From NCBI GenBank assembly GCA_017461445.1, contig JAFTXW010000007.1, positions 124,001 to 188,000 on the forward strand: a stretch of DNA of 64,000 nucleotides, in the 5' to 3' direction. The notes below the pieces were generated by a model. That model was not told the origin of the DNA, did no database searches, and saw nothing but the letters and a program-made list of their open reading frames with translations. The translations under genes were made by a program, and so were the position numbers. Positions within the stretch are counted from its first letter, which is position 1. Each line of letters begins with the position of its first letter. This DNA comes from Oscillospiraceae bacterium. Its GTDB lineage: Bacteria; Bacillota; Clostridia; Oscillospirales; Oscillospiraceae. Shown here in pieces: positions 7,937-17,073 of the stretch.

Positions 7937-9322
7937 TTAAGCTAAGTAAATTGCCTTGCAGGCCAGCATGGTCTCGTAGCAGTCCAGCTTGGAGACCAGC
8001 TCGGCGGGGGCGTGCATGTTCAGCACGGGCACGCCCGCGTCCACGGTGACGATGTTGCGGTTTGCCATGTAAGCGGCCACAGTGCCGCCGCCGCCCTGGT
8101 CAACCTTGCCCAGAGTGGCGATCTGCCAGATGACCCCGGCATTGGCGAAGGTGGTGCGGATGTGGCCCATAGCCTCGGCGGAAGCATCGGACGCGCCGCC
8201 CTTGCCGCCCCGGCCGGTATACTTGCAGATGGAGATGCCGTAGTTCAGGGCGGAATTGTTCCGCTTGTCGCAGGTCTCGGCAAAGTTGGGGTCGTAGGCG
8301 TTGGAAACGTCGGCACTGAGGCAGAAGGAGTTTGCGAAGCAATCTGCCAGCTTCACACCCTGGGCATCGCACAGACCGCCCATAAAGTGCTCGAAATACT
8401 GGCTCTGCATACCGCTGATGCCCACGGAGCCGATCTCCTCCTTGTCCGCCAGGATGCAGACGGCAGTCTTGGTGGGCTGTTCGATGGTGAACAGGGCTTC
8501 CAGCTCCGCGTAGGCGCAGACCCGGTCGTCGTGACCGTAGGCGGAGATCAGGCTGCGGTCAAAGCCCACTTCACGGCAGCGGCCCGCGGGAACGATGGTC
8601 AGCTCAGCAGAGAGGAAATCCTCCTCGATCAGGCCGTACTTCTCGTTCAGGAACTTCATCACGTTCAGCTTGACGAGATCAGCACCCTCTCCCTCGATGG
8701 GCTCGGTGCCCAGGATCACATTCAGCTGCTCGGCAGCGATCACCTTGGCGGCAGGCTTCTGCATCTGGTCGCCGGACAGGTGGATCAGCAGGTCGGAGAC
8801 CATCAGGATGGGATCGGAATCGTCCTCACCGATGGTGATGGTGATGACAGAACCGTCCTTGCGGTAGACTACGCCGTGCAGGGCCAGGGGCACGGTGACC
8901 CACTGGTACTTCTTGATGCCGCCATAGTAGTTGGTCTTAAAGTAGGCGATCTCGGAATCCTCGTACAGGGGATTGGGCTTCAGATCCATCCGGGGGGAGT
9001 CCACATGGGCGGCGCAGATGTTGGCACCCTTTGCCAGGGACTCGGTGCCAATGACGGCCAGGGCGATGGCCTTATCCCGGTTGTTGTAGTAGATCTTGTC
9101 GCCGGGCTTGGCCTCCATGCCAGGGGTGTAGGGCTTGAAGCCGTACTTTTCCGCCTCGGCGATGGCCCAAGTGGTAGCTTCCCGCTCGGTCTTGGCGGCG
9201 TCCATGAAGGCCATATAACGCTTGCAGTAGGCTTCCATTTCCACCCGCTGCTCAGCGGTGATGCGGGCATAACCGTTCTTGGGAGCGGCCAGCAGGGATT
9301 CGCGGAGTTCTTCAACAGTCAT
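7937..9322 (-). CDS. M18 family aminopeptidase (aspartyl aminopeptidase type)
   Basis: 461 residues, the normal length. M18 enzymes are dodecameric cytosolic di-zinc peptidases that remove N-terminal, often acidic, residues. Ligand and catalytic motifs are in order: AAHVDSPR (His106), YGHDDR, ADKEEIG (Glu pair), LSADVSNAYDP, and MHAPAE near the C-terminus. SD GGAGG lies 9 bases before ATG, and a terminator follows the stop. It stands alone between coaE and the XRE gene. The exact substrate preference cannot be read from the sequence. Confidence 0.93.
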   Translation of the reverse strand: MTVEELRESLLAAPKNGYARITAEQRVEMEAYCKRYMAFMDAAKTEREATTWAIAEAEKYGFKPYTPGMEAKPGDKIYYNNRDKAIALAVIGTESLAKGANICAAHVDSPRMDLKPNPLYEDSEIAYFKTNYYGGIKKYQWVTVPLALHGVVYRKDGSVITITIGEDDSDPILMVSDLLIHLSGDQMQKPAAKVIAAEQLNVILGTEPIEGEGADLVKLNVMKFLNEKYGLIEEDFLSAELTIVPAGRCREVGFDRSLISAYGHDDRVCAYAELEALFTIEQPTKTAVCILADKEEIGSVGISGMQSQYFEHFMGGLCDAQGVKLADCFANSFCLSADVSNAYDPNFAETCDKRNNSALNYGISICKYTGRGGKGGASDASAEAMGHIRTTFANAGVIWQIATLGKVDQGGGGTVAAYMANRNIVTVDAGVPVLNMHAPAELVSKLDCYETMLACKAIYLA

Positions 9323-9379
9323 AGGTAGGTTCCTCCATATTTCTCTATATTGTAGGGGGCTTCGGGTATTTGCCCGATG

Positions 9380-9961
9380 TTATGACTCTATTATACCGAT
9401 ATCCTGTAAAAAAGCAAGACATTTGGTTGCAAACGCATCTAAAGTGTCGGAATTTTCCAGCACATAAGTGCATCTTTGCCGGAACCAGGCTGCGTCATGC
9501 TGGGCACGAATGCGGCTGCGGGCGTATTCCTGGGAAATGCTATCCCGGGCCATCAGCCGCCGCACCCGGTCTTCTGTGGGGGCGGTGACGGCAACGGTCA
9601 CATCGCACAGCTCCGCAAGCCCCCCTTCAAAGAGAGCAATGGCGTCAATGGCGGCATGCTTCGGAGCAGCTTCCAGACGGCGCAGCACTTCCTGCTTCAC
9701 CGCGCCGTGGGTGATTTTGTTTAAATCAGCCAGGGCGGTTTCGTCGGAAAAGACAATGGCACCCAGCTTTTTTCGCTGCAAAACTCCCTTTTCCACCACC
9801 CCGGGGAACCGGGCATCGATGGCAGATAACAGGGCGGTGTTGGTGGTCAGTAATTCATGGTAGATAGCGTCGCAGTCCAGCACCAGGCCGCCAGCCCCTT
9901 CGATAGCGGACAAAAGGGTTGTCTTGCCGCAGCCTGTGCCGCCGGTAATGCCTAAAATCAT
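9380..9961 (-). CDS. coaE: Dephospho-CoA kinase
   Basis: 193 residues. Phosphorylates the ribose 3'-OH of dephospho-CoA, the last step of CoA synthesis. Seen: P-loop GITGGTGCGKTT (4-15), LDCDAIYHELL (the DAD-like substrate motif), an internal helical lid, and the late RDSISQEYARSRIRAQ segment typical of CoaE. Its ATG overlaps the tsaC stop by 4 bases (ATGA), so the two genes are translationally coupled. Confidence 0.92.
   Translation of the reverse strand: MILGITGGTGCGKTTLLSAIEGAGGLVLDCDAIYHELLTTNTALLSAIDARFPGVVEKGVLQRKKLGAIVFSDETALADLNKITHGAVKQEVLRRLEAAPKHAAIDAIALFEGGLAELCDVTVAVTAPTEDRVRRLMARDSISQEYARSRIRAQHDAAWFRQRCTYVLENSDTLDAFATKCLAFLQDIGIIES
9390..9417 (-). promoter_or_regulatory. Probable promoter of the aminopeptidase gene
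   Basis: On the minus strand: TTGCTT (9417-9412), 16 bases, TATAAT (9395-9390). The -35 box lies inside the 3' end of coaE. A small hairpin, TCGGG-x6-CCCGA (9362-9377), lies in the leader. Confidence 0.6.
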
Positions 9962-10992
9962 GCTTCCGCCTCCGCGTCAACGATGTGGAAGGCAGCGGCC
10001 TTCTTCAGGCGGTTCTGGACGGCATAGGCTACACCACCGCCCACGGGGCACCGGGCGTATACCTGGTGGATGCTGGGATCGTCCAGCTCCCGCAGGGCCG
10101 CGAAAAGGCCCGCGGAGAGGGTGTTCACGTCCGCTTCTTTTCCGTAAGACAGGGGGGCACAGCCCTCGTACAGGGGCAGCTCCTCCTCAAAGCACAGCAC
10201 CCGGTCGCCGGGTTCAAAATGGCGGTGGATGTATGCCGCGGCCTTTTCCCGGGAGCCGGATACAATGACCACCGGTTCAGCGGGGGCGTAATGCCGGTAC
10301 TTCATGCCGGGGGCCTTCACCACGGCATCCTTGTCCACCTGGGCGGTGACAGCCTTGTCCACCACCAGATCGCCCAGAACTTCCACGAGCTGCTCGGGCC
10401 CGATTCCGCCGGGCCGCAGCAGCCGGGGCCGCTCCTCGGTCAGATCTACGATGGTGGATTCCACCCCCACCCGGCAGGGGCCGCCGTCCACAATGGCGGC
10501 GATCTTGCCGTCGTGGTCGTGGAGCACATGCTCCGCCGTGGTGGTGGAGGGCTTGCCGGAAATATTGGCGGAGGGGGCGGCGATGGGCACACCGGACAGG
10601 CGGATGATCTCCCGGGTCACAGCACAGTCGGGGCACCGGACAGCCACCGTATCCAATCCGCCGGTGGTGCGCCGGGGCACAATGCTCCGGGCAGGCAGCA
10701 CGATGGTCAGAGGGCCAGGCCAGAAGGCTTCCGCCAGGTCGTAGGCCTTTTGGGGGATATGGTGGCAGAACAGCTCAATCTGCTCCGGGCCGGAGATGTG
10801 GAGGATCAGGGGATTGTCCTGAGGGCGGCCCTTGGCCTCAAAGATTTTGGCAACAGCGTTCTCGTCTAAGCCGTTGGCACCCAAACCGTAAACGGTTTCG
10901 GTAGGGATCGCCACCAATTCGCCGCTACGAATCATTTCCGCTGCGACAACAGCCGTGGCTGCATCCTCGGCAGAAAGATAAATTGTCTTCAT
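9958..10992 (-). CDS. tsaC: Threonylcarbamoyl-AMP synthase, Sua5 type
   Basis: 344 residues; start at ATG after AGGAGGTGTACAA. Makes L-threonylcarbamoyl-AMP from threonine, bicarbonate and ATP for the t6A37 modification of ANN-decoding tRNAs. N-terminal YrdC domain: IPTETVYGLG, GRPQDNPLILH, FWPGPLT, AAPSANISGKPS. Then comes the PGMKYRHYAP linker that marks Sua5-type proteins, and a C-terminal Rossmann-like domain (~240-344), so this is the long form (Bacillus YwlC) rather than TsaC proper. A frame extending further upstream runs through a hairpin repeat and is not coding. Overlaps coaE. Confidence 0.92.
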   Translation of the reverse strand: MKTIYLSAEDAATAVVAAEMIRSGELVAIPTETVYGLGANGLDENAVAKIFEAKGRPQDNPLILHISGPEQIELFCHHIPQKAYDLAEAFWPGPLTIVLPARSIVPRRTTGGLDTVAVRCPDCAVTREIIRLSGVPIAAPSANISGKPSTTTAEHVLHDHDGKIAAIVDGGPCRVGVESTIVDLTEERPRLLRPGGIGPEQLVEVLGDLVVDKAVTAQVDKDAVVKAPGMKYRHYAPAEPVVIVSGSREKAAAYIHRHFEPGDRVLCFEEELPLYEGCAPLSYGKEADVNTLSAGLFAALRELDDPSIHQVYARCPVGGGVAYAVQNRLKKAAAFHIVDAEAEA

Positions 10993-11020
10993 TTGTACAC
11001 CTCCTATAGGCGGAAATGCG

Positions 11021-11127
11021 TTGAAAGTTGAAAGTGGAAAGCTGTGGTATTTCCTTCGGAAAATAATACAAAAAGTCAGCGAAGCTGACACCATAACTTT
11101 CAATTTTCCATTTTCAACTTTCAACTC
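11021..11127. repeat. Heptad-arm hairpin repeat, TTGAAAG type with two inner hairpins
   Basis: The left arm is GTTGAAAGTTGAAAGTGGAA, the right arm CTTTCAATTTTCC and TTTCAACTTTCAAC. Between the arms are the UUCG-capped TTTCCTTCGGAAA and the second hairpin GTCAGCGAAGCTGAC. This is one of the clearest copies of the family. Confidence 0.82.
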
Positions 11128-11142
11128 AATAAAATGTGCGAA

Positions 11143-11165
11143 GGGCAGCTGCTAAGCAGCTGCCC
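11143..11165 (-). terminator. Hairpin after tpiA, probable terminator
   Basis: GGGCAGCTGCT (11143-11153) and AGCAGCTGCCC (11155-11165) are perfect arms. On the minus strand only a weak T-rich stretch (CACATTTTATT) follows, so termination may be partial. Confidence 0.6.
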
Positions 11166-11183
11166 CATAGGTATGCTGTGAAA

Positions 11184-11960
11184 TTACACGGTGGGCTGGT
11201 TTGCTGCCTCGATGATCTTGACGAACTTCTCGGGAACCAGGGAGGCACCGCCGATCAGGCCGCCGTCGATGTCAGGCTGAGCCAGCAGCTCGAAGGCGTT
11301 CTTCTCGTTCATGGAGCCGCCGTACAGGATGGAGATGGCGCGGGCGTTCTTGGAGGAGTACAGCTTGCGAACCACGGTACGGATCATCTCGCAGACCTCC
11401 TCGGCCTGCTCGGGGGTGGCGGTCAGGCCGGTGCCGATGGCCCAGATGGGCTCGTAGGCGATGATGACCTTGCGGATCTTGTCTTCGGGCACGTTCTTCA
11501 GGCCCAGCTTGATCTGCATGGTGATCCACTCGGCGGTGATGCCGTTCTCACGCTGCTCCAGGCTCTCGCCGCAGCACATGATGGGGGTCAGGCCTGCGTC
11601 CAGAGCAGCCAGAACCTTTGCGTTGACATCGGCATCGGTCTCGCCCATGGCGCGACGCTCAGAGTGGCCGATGATGACGTACTTGCAGCCTGCGTCTACC
11701 AGCATGTTGGTAGCGATCTCGCCGGTGTAGGCACCGGAAGCGTTGGCATTGCAGTTCTCGGCACCGATGCCCACCCGGGTCTCACGCATGGCGCGGACAG
11801 CGGCAGGGATGCAGACGGCGGGGACGCACAGAGCAACGTCGCACCAGCGGCCCTTGGGCATGATAGCCTTCAGCTGGGCCATAAACTCCTTGGTCTCGGA
11901 GGGGGTCTTGTTCATCTTCCAGTTACCGGCAATGACGGTCTTACGATACTTTCTGTTCAT
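11184..11960 (-). CDS. tpiA: Triosephosphate isomerase
   Basis: 258 residues, full length. Interconverts dihydroxyacetone phosphate and glyceraldehyde 3-phosphate in glycolysis. Catalytic residues are all visible: Lys15 in AGNWKMN, His99 in IIGHSERR, Glu170 in AYEPIWAIGTG. The phosphate-binding loop near the C-terminus reads YGGSMN. SD AAGGAGAATTAAGGAA. It follows pgk on the same strand with a MITE-like element between them. Highly biased codons suggest strong expression. Confidence 0.97.
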   Translation of the reverse strand: MNRKYRKTVIAGNWKMNKTPSETKEFMAQLKAIMPKGRWCDVALCVPAVCIPAAVRAMRETRVGIGAENCNANASGAYTGEIATNMLVDAGCKYVIIGHSERRAMGETDADVNAKVLAALDAGLTPIMCCGESLEQRENGITAEWITMQIKLGLKNVPEDKIRKVIIAYEPIWAIGTGLTATPEQAEEVCEMIRTVVRKLYSSKNARAISILYGGSMNEKNAFELLAQPDIDGGLIGGASLVPEKFVKIIEAANQPTV

Positions 11961-12042
11961 TTCCTTAATTCTCCTTTATTGCAACATCGGAGCCAAAAGG
12001 GTCGATGTGAATTGACAATGTTATGGGGATCTGCGCATAAAA

Positions 12043-12142
12043 TGTAGGGGTCGATGACTTCACCGGCCCGGGATGCCGCAGCATCGAATCCGCAATGGGA
12101 TCGTTGAGGGGGTAGGGGCCGATGTGGGCATCGACCCCTACA
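12043..12142. mobile_element. MITE-like element with 14-bp terminal inverted repeats
   Basis: TGTAGGGGTCGATG (12043-12056) and CATCGACCCCTACA (12129-12142) are perfect inverted repeats bounding 100 bases. TAAAA flanks it directly on both sides (12038-12042 and 12143-12147), which would fit a 5-bp target duplication, although AT-rich repeats arise easily. It has no coding capacity. A related element is at 61647-61756. Confidence 0.65.
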
Positions 12143-12164
12143 TAAAATCAATCAAAGGATGAGA

Positions 12165-13361
<1,197 letters not shown>

Positions 13362-13392
13362 GATGATTCCTCCGTTAAGAATTATATAAGAG

Positions 13393-13875
13393 TTATGATC
13401 TCATTTTGCCATAGTCAAGCAGACCGGGGAAGGACAATTGCCGAAGGGCCTCGTAGACGGTGATGGCGACCGCGTTGCTCAGGTTCAGGCTCCGGGCGTC
13501 GGACTTCATGGGAATGCGGACGCATTCGTCATAGTGCTCTGCCAGGAAATCCTCCGGGAGGCCTTTGGTCTCCTTGCCGAAGAACAGGTAGCAGTTATCG
13601 TGGAACTCCGCTTCCACATAGCTCCGGGGAGCTTTCGTGGAAAGGCACCACATCTCCTGCACATCATTCTTCGCGAAGAAGTCCGCAAGGTTCTCGTAGT
13701 CCAGAACCTCCACCATATGCCAGTAATCCAGTCCCGCCCGGCGGACAGCCTTTTCGGAGATGTCAAAGCCCAGGGGGCGGATCAGATGGAGCCGGCATCC
13801 GGTAGCAGCGCAGGTCCGGGCGATGTTGCCGCAGTTCTGGGGGATCTCAGGTTCCACCAGTACGATATTCAGCAC
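13393..13875 (-). CDS. trmL: tRNA (cytidine/uridine-34)-2'-O-methyltransferase
   Basis: 160 residues from GTG at 13875, giving [20 protein letters not shown], the usual N-terminus of TrmL (YibK/CspR). SD GGAG is 8 bases upstream; the ATG at 13881 is only two bases from that SD and less likely. A minimal SPOUT enzyme that methylates the wobble-base ribose of tRNA-Leu. Knot motifs: [11 protein letters not shown] and the C-terminal [18 protein letters not shown]. Its own promoter lies at 13936-13964. Confidence 0.92.
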   Translation of the reverse strand: MLNIVLVEPEIPQNCGNIARTCAATGCRLHLIRPLGFDISEKAVRRAGLDYWHMVEVLDYENLADFFAKNDVQEMWCLSTKAPRSYVEAEFHDNCYLFFGKETKGLPEDFLAEHYDECVRIPMKSDARSLNLSNAVAITVYEALRQLSFPGLLDYGKMRS

Positions 13876-14301
13876 GCACATCACTCCATACCTCAAAAAC
13901 GCTTCGGATCGTTTTTCCAAATCCGCTCGATTCCTATTGTATGCCAAAGGAGCCGTAAAATCAATCTTAAAAATACATTTTTTGAGACTTTTTTATAGTA
14001 TTCACATAAAAAAAGACAAGCCGGACGGAAATTTGTGAAAAATGCAGGGAAAGAAAAAATTGCCGAAAAAATTCCAGCGGGAGGGATTTTGAGAAAGCGA
14101 GCAAGCGGCAGCATCGCGGGGGAGGATTAAGACCCTCCTGCAGAAAAATGAATACAATTTGGGGATTTTCCAATGACAAATCCCGGTTTCCCGCCTGCGG
14201 CGGTGTGATTTTCCACAGCAAAATCATCGGGAGGGTCAAGGCCCTCCCCTACAAGGGCCCCCCAGCCGAGCCTCGGCTGGGGGGCGGTATAAGTATGGGA
14301 A
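13876..14301. other. Intergenic region with GC palindromes
   Basis: The first ~100 bases hold the trmL promoter and AT-rich DNA. From 14040 the sequence is a patchwork of palindromes. GGGGGAGGATTAAGACCCTCC lies near 14117 and GGGAGGGTCAAGGCCCTCCC ends in CCTAC near 14250. The perfect 13-bp pair CCCCCCAGCCGAG / CTCGGCTGGGGGG is at 14258-14284. The last follows the ptsI stop but has no T run. The GGGTC(A)...GACC motif recurs at 31410-31437 and 27765-27786. No gene is seen. Confidence 0.6.
13936..13964 (-). promoter_or_regulatory. Promoter of trmL (and probably pgk-tpiA)
   Basis: On the minus strand: TTGATT (13964-13959), 17 bases, TACAAT (13941-13936). Confidence 0.7.
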
Positions 14302-15957
14302 TCAGGACTTCAGCAGGTCCAGGGTGCAGGTCTGGGCGATGCTCTTGCGCAGCTCGGCGCGCAGGGGCAGGACGGCAGAGGGGGAGACACTCAGTTCATC
14401 GATGCCGATGGCCAGGAAGGTAGGCAGCAGATCCAGGTCAGCACCCAGCTCGCCGCAGATGCCGATCCAGATACCGGCGGCGTGGGCGGCGTCAGCGGCC
14501 ATCTTCAGGGCCCGCAGGACGGCGGGATGGTGGGGATCATAGAACTTGCCCAGGTCGTTGCACTGGCGGTCGCAGGCCAGGGTGTACTGGGTCAGGTCGT
14601 TGGTGCCCACGCTGAAGAAGTCAACCAGCTTTGCCAGCTCGTCGGCGATGAAGACGGAGGAGGGGGTCTCGATCATAATGCCGATCTCAGTATCGGGATT
14701 GTAGGGGATGCCCTCCTTTGTCAGCTCCTGCATGACGCTCTGGCACGCACGCTTGCACTCCTTGACTTCCCAGACAGAGGTGATCATGGGGAACATGATG
14801 GCGATCTTGCCGAAGGCGGAGGCCCGGTACAGGGCCCGGAGTTGGGTGCGGAAGATCTCGGGACGGTTCAGGCAGATACGGACAGCCCGCAGGCCCATGG
14901 CGGGGTTCTCTTCCTTGTGCAGGTTGAAGTAGTCCACCTGCTTGTCGGCACCGATATCCAGGGTGCGGATGATGACCCGCTTGCCGTTCATGGCGACGGC
15001 TGCGGCCTTGTAGGCCTTAAACTGCTCCTCTTCGGAGGGATAGTCGTTGGCAGCCAGATACAGGAACTCGGAGCGGAACAGGCCGATGCCCTGGCCGTCG
15101 TTGGCGATAACGGCATCCAGGTCGTCAGGGGAGCCAATGTTGCAGTAGACATTGACCTTCTTACCGTCCAGGGTCACGTCCTCCTTGCCCTTCATGGACT
15201 TCAGCAGCTCCTTGCGGGCTTCCTGCTCTTCAAACTTGGTGCGCAGCGCGTTCAGGATCAGCTCGTCAGGATCCAGAATGACGGTGCCGTCAGTACCATC
15301 GACGTAGGCCAGACGGCCGTTGTATTCCTTCTTCAGGCTGTCGCCCAGGCCGCAGATGGCAGGAATGCCCATGGTGCGGGCCAGGATGGCGGTGTGGGAA
15401 TTGCCGGAGCCGCCCTGGGTAGCGAAGGCCAGGATCTTGCTCTTGTCCATCTGGATGGTCTCGGAGGGAGCCAGGTCGTCAGCGGCCAGAATCACAGGCT
15501 CGTCGGAGTCAATACCGCCCTCGGGGATGCCCATCAGGTTGTTCAGCAGGCGGCGGGTTACGTCCTTGATGTCCGCTGCCCGGGCCTGCATGTAGGCATC
15601 CTCCATGGCGGCGAACATGGCGGCGAACTGGTCACCGGCTACGGAGACGGCGTACTCCACGTTGCACTGCTCCTCGTCCAGGGTATCCATGATGCACTCC
15701 ACATAGTCCTCGTCCTCGACAAACATGGCGTGGGTCTCGAACAGGATAGCGGACTCGTCGCCGGCTTCCTCCCGGCACTTCTCAGCCAGAACCTCCAGCT
15801 GGGCGATGGATTTCTCCTGGGCTTCCGCCAACCGGGCCTTCTCGGCCTCAATGTCGGTTACTTCGGTGCGCTCGATGGTGGTGCTGGGCCGCTCATAGAA
15901 GTACAGCTTGCCCTTAACGACACCCTTGGAAACGCCCTTGCCTTGCATTAAGATCAT
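14302..15957 (-). CDS. ptsI: PTS enzyme I (PEP-protein phosphotransferase)
   Basis: 551 residues, slightly shorter than the usual ~570. Takes phosphate from PEP onto a histidine and passes it to HPr. The phosphohistidine domain has GGSGNSHTAILARTMGIPA with His188; the PEP-binding TIM barrel has IRTLDIGADK, GTNDLTQYTLACDR and GICGELGAD with the active Cys. SD AGGAG lies 9 bases before ATG. It follows ptsH across a hairpin-bearing gap. Both are on the minus strand downstream of the ascorbate genes ulaE-ulaF. Confidence 0.96.
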   Translation of the reverse strand: MILMQGKGVSKGVVKGKLYFYERPSTTIERTEVTDIEAEKARLAEAQEKSIAQLEVLAEKCREEAGDESAILFETHAMFVEDEDYVECIMDTLDEEQCNVEYAVSVAGDQFAAMFAAMEDAYMQARAADIKDVTRRLLNNLMGIPEGGIDSDEPVILAADDLAPSETIQMDKSKILAFATQGGSGNSHTAILARTMGIPAICGLGDSLKKEYNGRLAYVDGTDGTVILDPDELILNALRTKFEEQEARKELLKSMKGKEDVTLDGKKVNVYCNIGSPDDLDAVIANDGQGIGLFRSEFLYLAANDYPSEEEQFKAYKAAAVAMNGKRVIIRTLDIGADKQVDYFNLHKEENPAMGLRAVRICLNRPEIFRTQLRALYRASAFGKIAIMFPMITSVWEVKECKRACQSVMQELTKEGIPYNPDTEIGIMIETPSSVFIADELAKLVDFFSVGTNDLTQYTLACDRQCNDLGKFYDPHHPAVLRALKMAADAAHAAGIWIGICGELGADLDLLPTFLAIGIDELSVSPSAVLPLRAELRKSIAQTCTLDLLKS

Positions 15958-15982
15958 TGCTTATCACTCCTTCATAGAGACA

Positions 15983-16017
15983 GACGCCTGTCCATGATCA
16001 GAATATGGACAGGCGTC
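15983..16017 (-). promoter_or_regulatory. Intercistronic hairpin between ptsH and ptsI
   Basis: GACGCCTGTCCAT (15983-15995) and ATGGACAGGCGTC (16005-16017) are exact complements with a 9-base loop. It has no T run in the minus direction, so it is more likely an mRNA processing or stability element, or a weak attenuator, than a terminator. Confidence 0.65.
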
Positions 16018-16034
16018 GTGTGTTTACATACGGC

Positions 16035-16295
16035 TTACAGGTTCTCCTCAAAGAACTTCTTCATGGCGGCGATGGCCTCTGCCTCGGCGGGGCCCTCGGC
16101 GGCCACGACGACCTCGTCGCCGTTCTTGACGGCCAGGCTCATCAGCTTCATCAGCTGGGAAGCCTTAACGGTCTTGTCGCCCTTGGTGATGGTGATGGTG
16201 GTGTCTGCATAGGGCTTTGCCATCTTGGCAATGATGCCGGCGGGACGGGCGTGGATGCCCAGGGGGTCATTGACGGTGTAAGTAAACTGCTGCAT
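16035..16295 (-). CDS. ptsH: Phosphocarrier protein HPr
   Basis: 86 residues. Accepts phosphate from enzyme I on His15 (GIHARPAG) and hands it to EIIA proteins. Ser46 (VKASQLMKLMSL) is present, the residue that HPr kinase phosphorylates in Firmicutes for carbon catabolite control. SD AAGGAG. It lies 61 bases after ulaF without a clear terminator between, so ascorbate induction could also raise HPr and EI. Confidence 0.96.
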   Translation of the reverse strand: MQQFTYTVNDPLGIHARPAGIIAKMAKPYADTTITITKGDKTVKASQLMKLMSLAVKNGDEVVVAAEGPAEAEAIAAMKKFFEENL

Positions 16296-16356
16296 AATTC
16301 ATTTCTCCTTAAGTCTTTTATATTCTTATTTTCTTATCGAAAATGGGAATACGGGG

Positions 16357-17055
16357 TTATTTTTTCTGGCCGTAGTAGGCATTGGGGCCGTGCTTGCGCA
16401 TAAAGTGCTTGTCCTGGATGCACTGGGGGGCGGGGCCGATGGTGGGGCAGTTCTGCTCGGTGAAGATAGCCATCTTGGCCACCTCCTCCAGCACCACGGC
16501 ATGGTAGACGGCCTGGGCGGCATCCTTACCCCAGGTGAAGGGGCCGTGGTTGGCGCAGATGACGGCGGGAACGTGGACGGGATTGATGCCCCGGCTGTTA
16601 AAGGTCTCAATGATGACTTTGCCGGTATTCATCTCATAGTCCTCGTCGATCTCGGCGGGAGTCAGGTTCCGGGCGCAGGGAATGGGACCGTAGAAATAAT
16701 CGGCGTGGGTGGTGCCGTAGCAGGGAATGTCCCGGCGGGCCTGGGCCCAGGAAACGGCGTAGGGGCTGTGGGTGTGGACGATGCCGCCCAGCTGGGGGAA
16801 GGCATTGTACAGGGCCAGGTGGGTCTTGGTGTCGGAGGAGGGGTTCAGGTCGCCCTCGACCTTGTTGCCATGCAGATCCATGACCACCAGATCCTCGGGC
16901 TTCAGATCGTCATACTCCACGCCGGAGGGCTTGATGACAAACAGGCCCTTCTCCCGGTCGATGCCGCTGACATTGCCCCAGGTGTAAGTGATCAGGTTCC
17001 GGCGGGGGAGCTCCATGTTGGCTTCGTAAACCTTCTGCTTCAGTTCTTCCAGCAT
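16357..17055 (-). CDS. ulaF: L-ribulose-5-phosphate 4-epimerase
   Basis: 232 residues, the AraD/SgbE/UlaF family length. Converts L-ribulose 5-phosphate to D-xylulose 5-phosphate with zinc. Motifs: TWGNVSGIDRE, IKPSGVEYD, HTHSPYAVSWAQA with two zinc histidines, and ANHGPFTWGKDA with the third. The family cannot by itself separate AraD from UlaF. Its place behind ulaE and opposite ulaG/ulaABC argues for the ascorbate role. Ends 61 bases before ptsH. Confidence 0.92.
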   Translation of the reverse strand: MLEELKQKVYEANMELPRRNLITYTWGNVSGIDREKGLFVIKPSGVEYDDLKPEDLVVMDLHGNKVEGDLNPSSDTKTHLALYNAFPQLGGIVHTHSPYAVSWAQARRDIPCYGTTHADYFYGPIPCARNLTPAEIDEDYEMNTGKVIIETFNSRGINPVHVPAVICANHGPFTWGKDAAQAVYHAVVLEEVAKMAIFTEQNCPTIGPAPQCIQDKHFMRKHGPNAYYGQKK

Positions 17056-17073
17056 TGTCGATTTCCTCCGTTC

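Noticed and set aside
10993-11124. N-terminal extension of TsaC by 44 residues
   Set aside because: Encoded entirely by a hairpin repeat; the ATG at 10992 has AGGAGG and gives the family's usual N-terminus. The same holds for the extension of HemZ at 32862-32969.
14258-14284. Terminator of ptsI
   Set aside because: Stem is strong but no T run follows on the minus strand; kept only as a palindrome.
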